From NCBI GenBank assembly GCA_025200525.1, contig CM045768.1, positions 50,414,925 to 50,478,924 of the forward strand: a stretch of 64,000 nt of DNA, read 5' to 3'. The stretch's first letter is position 1. Every line of letters starts with the position of its first letter. The DNA comes from Camellia lanceoleosa (Eukaryota; Streptophyta; Magnoliopsida; Ericales; Theaceae). The notes below the pieces were generated by a model. The model saw only the letters and a list, made by a program, of their open reading frames with translations, was not told the origin of the DNA and did not search any database. Position numbers and translations under genes: made by a program. This document shows, in pieces, positions 56,168 to 64,000 of this stretch.

Positions 56168-56430
56168 TAGCATATTAGTAATTGCACAAAGCTCTATCAA
56201 GCACTTACTATTAAAAATAAATAAATAAAATAAAGTGAGGGACAAAAACAAAGAAGGAGATTTGATACGCGCCGTTGAATTTATCAATGTATTTTTTTCA
56301 TAGCATATTAGTAATTGTACAAAGCTGTATCAAGCACTTATTATTAAAAAAAAATAAATAAAATAAAGAGAGGAAAAAATAAAGAAAGAGATTTGATCAA
56401 GGCCGTTGAATTTATCGATTTTGATGGGAC
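56168..56430. repeat. Tandem duplication of about 131 bp
   Basis: TAGCATATTAGTAATTG followed by CACAAAGCTCTATCAAGCAC begins at about 56168, and a close copy (TACAAAGCTGTATCAAGCAC) at about 56300. Both copies end with GCCGTTGAATTTATC. Differences are mostly substitutions. Confidence 0.85.
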
Positions 56431-58311
56431 CATGTAAGTGAGGAGGTAATACGACATAGAGCACACACAGGCGGTCTTTGTTGGATGGCAATGAATGGTG
56501 CTGTGATATCATCATGCAAAACAAAAATCCTATTAAATTCACTAAAAAAGGCTGTAGAATAATTTATTGGCCTGTTATTTTCAAAATATTTTATTGATTG
56601 ATATTATTTATATAAATAAAAAGAACTAATATAATTTTTATAATTAAAAATAGCAAATGACTTTACACACTAAATAAATTATTTTTTTATTAAAAAGATT
56701 GTGTTTGTAATATTAAATTTATGTTCATCCTGCCCGGGGGTGTGGGACTGGTTGGGTCAAGGGTGTTTTTAACACAAGTCAACTTTTGGGATGTTTTGAA
56801 AAAATGATTAAAAATTGACTTTTGATTTTTAATCAAGTTTTTTTTTACTGTTTTACAAAATCATTTGAAAAGTTGGTAAAAAATCATTTTTTGATTTTTT
56901 TTATTAATATTTGTTTATACTGTCACATCACATTCAAATAATCAAAATACTTTCACTCAAAGGATTTTGTCCTAACCCACAAATGTAAACATGTAAGGTA
57001 TAACTATAATTTCACAATTAGCTTTTAACTATATTCCCAAATAATTTTGATGTCAAAAAAGCCAACTTTTAAGGGTGGGTTTCTTTTTTTTTTGTTTTAA
57101 CTTTTTGACAAGTTTCAAAAAGCAACTTTTATTTTTTTTTTCTCCAAATGACACCTTGAAATAGGTGGGAAGTTATAAGACCATTAAATTTACTTGTTTA
57201 TTTAGATATAAAAATTATGAAGATGGAAAATAAAATAATAAAAAAAGGTAAGTTTCACACTCCTTGAAAATTGTCAATTTATTGGCGTCATTTCTTGTCT
57301 CCCTTTCCACCTTTGTCATATTAATGCAAATTATACCACTATGCACTTGTTGGCCATCAACTTAATCCTGTGCCGAGTAATCTAAATTCAACTTAAGAAT
57401 TTGTAGGGTTTGGACAATATTTTTTAAATTCGGTGCAAGTCTAGGCTTAAATTTTGAAATTCAAATTAAATTTGGGTCAGATTTGAATAGAGTTATAGTA
57501 CAATTTGAAACTCGAGTTGTACATTAAAAATCAAAATATGTAAATTATTAATCATTTGATAATGCTAAAATATTTTGGACCAATGTATTTTTAAATTTGT
57601 GAGTAATTTATGTTATAGTTGGGTTTGAATATATAAGTTTAGACTGAAAGTAAAACTAGAATTACTCTCAATACAACTCAAATTGAACTTGAAAACAATG
57701 TCTCAATGGGATGAAACCAGCTCGAGTCACATAAGTGGTAATTTGAAGTAGTACAACGCACCACAGCTTATTAATGGAGACGGGCTAGTCAATTAGAACC
57801 GTTGAGTTATTATTATGTATATATGGTAACGTCAGATCTGAAGTGAAAGCATTAAACACTCCACTTCAATAACACTATATAACAATTGCATATGGGCCAT
57901 GGATAAAGAATTGCAAATACTAAATGCCAACTAATAATTGGGTTGTTATTGAATATTTACATATGTGTAACAACAAAGGATACAAACCAAATATATATAT
58001 ATGTGATAATAAGATGGTGACATCTCTCTCTCTCTCTCTCTCTCTCTTCCCTAAGGATGTGCAGATGAAGATCTGTTTGAATCTTAACCTAAGATTTGAG
58101 GTTCATATCAAAAGTCTTAAATTCAAGTCTTTAAAGGGTCATTAGAGATATGTCCAGTTATTAATTTGAAGACCTTTTGGTGATTAGTTTTCGATTGCTT
58201 AAATATAATGTAACTTGAATTCAATTAGATTGAGTTATGCGGGAAATATCATGGATTATTAATAAATAAATAAAAAGTTGTGATTTAATCTTGAATCTAA
58301 TGAAAGACTTG
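56431..58311. other. Intergenic DNA
   Basis: No gene seen. A (CT)n microsatellite lies at 58023-58047 and AT runs at about 57991-58002. A MITE-like stretch with inverted CAACTTTT/AAAAGTTG words occupies about 56790-57150. Confidence 0.45.
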
Positions 58312-58320
58312 TAGAGAGAA

Positions 58321-58662
58321 GCGTAAATTACAAACACAGTCCTGAGATTTGCTTAAAGTACAGATTATCCCCGTAGTTTGAAAAATTACAAATACTCTCT
58401 TGTTAAAAAAAAATTATTTAACAAAATTAACTAAAAAAAAAATTCATAATTGCTCTTCTATACAATAATAAAATTACCTAAATTATTAATTGAAACATAT
58501 TTATAACATCATTAGAAATTATTAATTGACTGATGATTTATTAATAAAATGAGTGATTTGTTATGACATTAGAAACCTCAAGGGATGGAATGTAATTTAC
58601 AGAACTACAGAAGGCGATTTGTATTTTAATCAAACCTCAGGGGATGTATTTGTAATTTACCC
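58321..58662. mobile_element. Mutator-like MITE, family copy 3 (342 bp)
   Basis: Perfect 9-bp TSD TAGAGAGAA at 58312-58320 and 58663-58671. Ends GCGTAAATTACAAACAC and ATGTATTTGTAATTTACCC are inverted repeats with few mismatches. Collinear with the copy at 52879 (TTCATAATTGCTCTT, AAATTATTAATTGAAACATA). Confidence 0.87.
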
Positions 58663-58671
58663 TAGAGAGAA

Positions 58672-59787
58672 AATAAACAGAGGAAAGTACGAAAAAGTGG
58701 ATAAAATAAAATTTATTTTTTTTCTCTTTTTTTGCTATTTTAATTTATTTCCACAAAATTAAAATGTATTGTTAGATTATGATGCAAATTACTCCAACCC
58801 AACATGCACGGGGCGTTGGTGTGAGTGTGATTATGATTTTGAATGTGGCAAACACTTACCCAAGTGGTTAAAAAAAGATTGTTGACTTACTTTTTTCTTA
58901 TTTAACATTTGAGCAAACCTCTTTCCCCATCCTTAATTTAAGGAAAGGTTTATCAACTGTCATGCTTGCTTCAATTACAATGCATACAATCTTTTTAGTG
59001 AATTTATATATAATTTTTCTTTAAAAAAAAGGTGTAAAAAATTGGAAAGACTAAGTTAATTTTTTGACTGATTTAACATATTTCCAGTGAATTGTAAAGA
59101 ATTTGTGATGCAGTAAAAGGTGATGGGATCCATAGTATCAATATCAAAGGGAAAACGATTTTTTTTTTTACTTCCTGTGTGTCTCTAAACATAAATATGT
59201 GATGTGTCATCACTCACCCACTCATTCATCACTGAAGATGGATCAATAATTTAGTATTTCATGATTTCAACTATAAATGAGAAAAAAAGAAAAGAAAAAA
59301 AAGGTAATTTCAGATCATACTAGTCTAGTTACCACATGTGACTTCAGTGCGTTTCCTTTTATATGAAAAAAGGTTTCCACTTGAATGTCCATAATAATCA
59401 TCTTCTTTGTGTTTTTAGGTAATTCTTTGTTGTAATCAGATCATCTTTAGTAGGTGCTTAAATGTCTAAGTTGCAGCTAATTTCAGCAGTATGTTATTTC
59501 CATGTTAAATTTTGCACAGTGTTCTTATTTGATGTGATGAAAGCTAAATGTCAAAATTTAGTACGATGAAAATTTTATTATATTATTTTACAAAAAAAAT
59601 GTTGCATTAACTAAATTAGTAATGAGTGCAAATGTGATATATTTATAATTTTATATTTAAATTTTTAAATAATTTGATTATTGAGAAAAAATTGATTAAT
59701 AGTTTTGAACGGTTTAATTAAAAAAAATATCATTCAAATAGTAATTGAATTGAATACAACAGTTACTAGATAAGAATGGATGATAAT
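58672..59787. other. Intergenic DNA left of the copia element
   Basis: AT-rich, no gene or clear element recognised. Confidence 0.45.
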
Positions 59788-59985
59788 TGTAGAGATTTTA
59801 GGAATTATCTCTTATGATTGTTTCTTATTTGTAGATTAGGAAATAGCTTGATTGTAGCTTTGATTATAAGAATTGCTCAATTATAGGACTTACTATTTAC
59901 TGGTGATTCATCTCTATAAATAAGTAATCATACAATGTATTGAATTAAGATGAATAAAAATATTCTTCTCAAAGTTTGATTTTCA
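59788..59985 (+). repeat. Copia left LTR, about 200 bp
   Basis: Probable start TGTAGAGATTTTAGG (59788; TGATAATTG at 59781 is an alternative) and end TTTGATTTTCA at 59985. Contains TATAAATAAGTAATC (about 59916), a TATA box at the expected place. The matching right LTR lies outside the window, so the start is not confirmed. Confidence 0.6.
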
Positions 59986-59988
59986 AGT

Positions 59989-60000
59989 TGGTATCAGAGC
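59989..60000 (+). promoter_or_regulatory. Copia primer-binding site
   Basis: TGGTATCAGAGC is complementary to the 3' end of plant initiator Met-tRNA, the standard primer for copia minus-strand synthesis. It starts three bases after the LTR end. Confidence 0.93.
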
Positions 60001-60051
60001 CTTAAAAGAATCATCATCATCCTTTCATTGAATCCATATCACCATCAAACC

Positions 60052-60980
60052 ATGGCCAAGTCAGATTTTGAAACATCTGGCACCAAGTCTGCTCCCATTA
60101 TCATTCAATCCGAAAGCTCATCGTTCAATGCAGGGATTGTACTCAATGAGACCAATTATGATATGTTGTCTCAAATCATAGAGATGCATATTGCTAAGAA
60201 GGAGAAACTCTCCTTTATTCGTGGCAATTCGCAACCACCAACCGAGACGGATGATGGATATGAGAAGTGGTATGCAGACAATCAAAGGGTCAAGTGATGG
60301 CTGTTGATTTCTATGTCCCCAGACATTATGAAGCGATAAATTCGCCTACCCACCGCTCGTGATATTTGGAAAGCTCTTTCTCAAGCTTTTTATGATGGAG
60401 TGGACGAATTACAAATATTTACCTTGAACTAGAGGGCCTTCTTTGCCAAATAGAGTAGCAGAACACTCTCTGTGTATTATGGAGAGTTAATTGAAATTTT
60501 TAGTGAATTGGATCATCGTGATCAAGTGATCATGGAGAGTGAAAAAGATGTTGCATCCTATTAGAAACCAGTTCAACGACTAAGGATGCATATTTTTCTT
60601 GGTGGATTAGATGGTGAATTCGAACATTTCCATGGTGAAATTTTGAGGAAGAATCCAATTCCCGCATTAGAGGAATGTTATGCACTGGTCCACCGTGAAT
60701 GTGTTTGATGCGAAACGATGAATATTGAACTTGGAAATTCTGAAGCTTCCACCATAGTGACTCAAAATTGTTCTAATTAGAATTGGCCTCCTTAACACCA
60801 GCAGAACCGATCGAAGCCCATCCCTCCTAAGATTGCTACTAGTGTCGATAAATCTTCCTACAAATGCACTCACTACAATCAAAGTGGTCATACCAAAAAT
60901 CGATGCTACGAACTTGTGAGGTATCCAAAATGGTGGGATCATAGTCGTGATTCACGGAAGAGGAATTCTAAGTAGACCTC
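60052..60980 (+). pseudogene. Copia gag
   Basis: Nucleocapsid polyprotein. A start at ATG 60052 (MAKSDFETSGTK) seems more natural than the upstream ATG at 60028. The frame reads LNETNYDMLSQIIEMHIAKK, EKWYADNQRVK, stop, WLLISMSPDIMK, ARDIWKALSQAFYDG and VYYGELIEIFSELDHRD, then LGGLDGEFEHFHGEILRKNP. The zinc knuckle CTHYNQSGHTKNRC lies at about 60865-60906, followed by YELVRYPKWWD. At least seven in-frame stops occur, most where Gln would be expected, for example LN-stop-RAFFAK-stop-SS. Few frame changes are needed, unlike the gypsy copies. Confidence 0.87.
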
Positions 60981-61084
60981 CACTGTTGCGATTGTTGAAA
61001 CAAAGACAGAGAATGATATTGCGCATTCTCGGCTTTAGCAGCAACAGTAGGTAATGATGGTAAGGTTTTAAATATTTCTGCACC

Positions 61085-61232
61085 TGTTTCTAATAGTGCA
61101 TAGATAATTGATTCCGGTGCTACGAATCATATGACATTTGATTCTAAACAAGTCTTTTCTCTTAAACGTTCTGCACAAAATTTTGTTTCCACTGCCAATG
61201 GTACCTCAATTCCGATTATTGGAGAATGATCC
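61085..61232 (+). pseudogene. Copia protease
   Basis: IIDSGATNHMTFDSKQVFSL (about 61090-61150) gives the copia aspartic protease core D-S-G-A-T-x-H-M. The codon before it is TAG where Trp is usual. The downstream part runs into the integrase frame after a stop near 61228. Confidence 0.83.
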
Positions 61233-62381
61233 TTGTCTCTCACTGACACTTTGAATTTAGATTCTGTTTTGATTATTCCATCTTTAGATTATAATCTTTT
61301 GTTAGTTTCCCAAATAACCACTGCCTTATTTTGTGTTGTCACTTTCTGGCTTGATTTTTGTGTGTTTAAGGGCATCCAAACAAGGCAGACGATTGGTTGT
61401 GGTGTTAGGCAAGGGAAACTGTATTACTTAGACTTGGTGTCAAAGAGTTCGAACCGGTTGCGTCATGCTTTAATGATAGGCAGTTCTACGGGTGAAAAGA
61501 AGAAATTTGAGATATGGTTATGGCATCAACGTCTGGGCCATGCTTCGTTTGGTTACCTGAAGAAATTGTTTCTTAATTTATTTACAAAAATTGATATTTC
61601 CAGTTTCAAATGTAATGTTTGTGAACTTGCAAAGAGCCATCGTGCTTCATTTCCATTAATTTTGAATAAAAGCCCAGTTCCTTTTATGATTATACATTTT
61701 GATGTTTGGGGTCCATCTAAGGTTACTAACTTGGATGGATCACGTTGGTTTGTTAGTTTTATTGATGATTGTACCAGGATGACTTCGGTATATTTGATGA
61801 AGTCCAAAAGTGAAGTAAACTTGTTATTTCAAAATTTTCATAAAATTGTTCATAGTCAGTACAATGCACAAATTCAGGTTTTCCGTAGTGATAATGGATG
61901 TGAATATTCGAGTCTTGAATTGAAGCAATATTTGGAAACCCATGGAACTATTCATCAAACTACTTGTTCTGATACACCCTAGCAGAATGAGGTTGCGGAG
62001 TGAAAAAATCGGCACTTGTTGGAGGTTGTTCGTGCTTCGTTGATAGAAGTCCATATGCCGATTTCTTATTGGGGATACGCACTTACCTCTGCAGCTTATT
62101 TGATCAACCGAGTACCTTCCAGTACCATTGATTTTCGGACACCATTTCAAGCTCTCGCTGAAGCAATTGTTGCTCCTGTCACCCCTAACTTACCTCCCCA
62201 TGTGTTTGGTTGTGTAGCATTTGTACACCTTCATAAACATCAGCGCACCACGTTGACTCCTCGAGCATTGCGCTGTGTCTTTCTAGGATATGCTGCTTCT
62301 CAAGAAGGGTACCGTTGCTATCACCCTCCCACCAAACGCATGTTTGTTACGTTGGATGTTGTTTTTCATGAAGACTCTATG
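61233..62381 (+). pseudogene. Copia integrase
   Basis: The pre-integrase zinc region reads WLWHQRLGHASFGYLKKLF and CNVCELAKSHRASFP. The catalytic core reads PFMIIHFDVWGPSKV, FIDDCTRMTSVYLMK and IQVFRSDNGCEYSS. Then comes QTTCSDTP, a stop, QNEVAE, a stop, and KNRHLLEVVRASL, so the motif around the catalytic Glu is flanked by two stops. HVFGCVAFVHLHKH, LRCVFLGYAASQEGYRCYHP and VTLDVVFHEDSM complete the C-terminal part, where a MITE enters at 62382. The frame is open from 61233 to 61982. Confidence 0.92.
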
Positions 62382-62705
62382 GGTGTGTTTGGTTTGGTTT
62401 TGGCAAAATAAATTTTCAAAAAAAATTTGAGAAGAGAGTTTAGAATTTTTTTTGGTTTGTTTGATTGTATATTTTGGAAATAGTTTTGGAGTATGGGAGT
62501 TTGGGATGATTTAATAGTTTGTTGTAGTTGAGTAGATGTGTGTGAGAGAAAAAGTGATTGAGAATGAGAAAGGAAAGAGAAAAAGTGATTGATTGATGTG
62601 TAGAAGATAAAAAGTGATTTTGGAAAAAATTTTTTCAAAATTACTAAACCAAATTTTAAAAAAATTTCTCCAAAATTACTCTCTCAAAAATAAACCAAAC
62701 AAGGC
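62382..62705. mobile_element. MITE inside copia, copy 3 of the TGTTTGGTTT family (324 bp)
   Basis: Flanked by CTATG at 62377-62381 and 62706-62710. Ends GGTGTGTTTGGTTT and AAACCAAACAAGGC are inverted with a 10-bp core TGTTTGGTTT. Removing the element and one CTATG joins the copia frame without a shift (HEDSM to YFSFEPELQGE). Internal words AGTTGAGTAGATGTGTG and AAGTGATTGATTGATG are shared with the copy at 27148. Confidence 0.9.
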
Positions 62706-63179
62706 CTATGTATTTTTCCTTTGAGCCTGAACTTCAAGGGGAATACCAGGAAGAAGTTTAAGCTCTAGACTATGACTATAATTTTTTGATTTCTACCAAA
62801 GGGGAACTTTCTGAACCTGGTAGTCAGGATGTGAATGATGAGGAACTCTCTGAATCGGCTAAAAACAATTCGGGTGAATTAGATTTGCATAGTATACCTT
62901 TGAACAAAGTGGTGATGAACACCCAGACAATGATGTTACAACTCTATCTCCGTCCGAATCCCTCACACCACAGGCCGTTGATAGACTAAACCAATCGCTT
63001 GCTGAGGATGTTTCTAAACCATCTAGAAAATAGCTACCACTGCATCAAACTAGAGGTATCCCTAAAACCACATATGAACCCAAACTTTCTAGTAAAGTTA
63101 AATACTCCATGAGTCATTATGTGTCTAACCATCGTTTGTCAGAATCAAATAAGTCATTTGTAAATTAATTATTTGTTGT
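62706..63179 (+). pseudogene. Copia linker between integrase and RT
   Basis: After YFSFEPELQGEYQEE the frame shows stops and an acidic, low-conservation linker (NDEELSESAKNNSG, near 62835-62880) and a region ending SHYVSNHRLSESNKSF (about 63112-63160). Such linkers are normally poorly conserved. Confidence 0.6.
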
Positions 63180-64000
63180 ATCTATTCCTAACAGTGTACA
63201 GGACGCCTTAGCCGACCTAATGTGGAAAACTGCTATGAATGAGGAAATGAAATCCTTACAGAAAAATAAAACTTAGGAACTTGTTGATCGTCCACCGGAA
63301 AGAAAACAGTTGGATGTCGATGGGTGTATATTGTGAAGCACAAAGCAGACGATACAATTGAATGCTTTAAAGCAAGACTTGTGGCAAAATGATACATCCA
63401 AACTTATGGGATTGATTATACAGATACATTTACACCTATAGCTAAAATCAACACAGTTTGTGTCTTGTTGTCTCTAGCTACGAACCTGGATTGGTCATTA
63501 CAACAATTTGATGTGAAGAATGCATTTCTACATGGCGAGTTGTCCGAAGAAGTCTACATGGATTTGCCACTAGGATGCATAATACCAGAAGTGCATTGTC
63601 TAAAGGTGTGCAAATTAAAGAAAGCTTTATATGGGTTGAAACAATCTCCTAGATCATGGTTTGGAAGGCTTACAAAGTCTACGAGAGCCTTTGGCTACCA
63701 TCAAAGTAATTCGGACCACACTTTATTCTTGAAAAAATAGCATGGTAAGATCACTGCCCTTATTGTGTATGTTGATAACATGGTGGTCACAAGAAATGAT
63801 CCTAAAGAAAAAAAAGGCTCTATAGAGTTATTTGTCCAAAGAATTCGAAATGAAAGGTCTTGGTCACTTGAAATATTTTCTTGGGATCGAAGTGTCTCGA
63901 TCTGATAGAGGAATTTTTTTGTCTCAAAGAAAATATGCCTTAGATTTGTTACAGGAAACTAGTATGTCAGCATGTCAACTAGCTAATAGACCAGTAAAAG
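63180..64000 (+). pseudogene. Copia reverse transcriptase, 5' part
   Basis: RVT_2-type RT. Visible are MNEEMKSLQKNKT, then a stop (where Trp is usual) and ELVDRP, then in another frame RWVYIVKHKADDTIECFKAR and LVAK. After a stop come YGIDYTDTFTPIAKI, LDWSLQQFDVKNAFLHGELS, EEVYMDLPLG, LKKALYGLKQSPRSWF and the catalytic site as YVDNMV (63768-63779) instead of YVDDMV. Then KGLGHLKYFLGIEV and GIFLSQRKYALDLL follow. The Asp-to-Asn change alone would inactivate the enzyme. RNase H is expected beyond the window. Confidence 0.92.

Larger units (their letters stand above)
59788..64000 (+). mobile_element. Ty1/copia retrotransposon, truncated by the window edge
   Basis: Short left LTR, a clear initiator-Met-tRNA primer site, gag, protease, integrase and reverse transcriptase in copia order. 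The right part is outside the window. Nearly every reading interruption is a stop codon replacing Gln, Arg or Trp, with very few indels. A 324-bp MITE interrupts the region after the integrase core. Confidence 0.92.

Overview
The window is nuclear DNA from a flowering plant, probably a eudicot: spliceosomal introns, AT-rich spacers, a plant-type TPR gene, and plant CACTA, Tat-type Ty3/gypsy, Ty1/copia and MITE families. About 4 kb is an ordinary host gene. Nearly all the rest is satellite, transposons and nested transposons. No bacterial, organellar or viral genome segment was seen.

Layout. 1-2509: tandem satellite of about 178 bp per unit. 2510-21107: a CACTA (En/Spm) DNA transposon read on the minus strand. 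Its 5' terminus is at 21107, its TNP2-type transposase at 8209-4750 and its second gene at 4559-2815; both genes are broken. A complete-length Tat-type gypsy element (element A, 9454-20433, TSD TATAT) sits in the CACTA leader. 21108-25795: three tandem copies of an unclassified repeat of about 1.35 kb, the first of which is the CACTA target and carries two further insertions. 25840-27472: AT-rich MITE-like sequence. 27777-31283: a minus-strand two-exon TPR gene (550 aa) with a probable 5'UTR intron and TATA box. 31325-37300: fold-back elements and a duplicated repeat. 37302-48802: a second Tat-type gypsy element (element B). 48803-59780: gene-free DNA filled with small non-autonomous elements, many with target-site duplications readable by eye. 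59788-64000: the left part of a Ty1/copia element interrupted by a 324-bp MITE and cut by the window edge.

The most interesting architecture is shared by gypsy elements A and B. Each carries, after pol, a gene on the opposite strand resembling the plant 'putative gypsy type transposon' family (PF04195). The antisense gene and pol converge on a block of tandem repeats. In element B the antisense gene shows at least two GT-AG introns in the antisense direction, which splicing of the sense genomic RNA could not remove. Other points are a satellite that may lie inside the CACTA element, a 2.1-kb relative of 340-bp Mutator-like MITEs with a perfect 9-bp TSD, and patches of dense small indels in otherwise identical repeats that look like sequencing error or localised decay.

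All transposon genes seen here are disrupted in this copy, so only the TPR gene is called intact. Family names rest on motifs read by eye; no database search was run.
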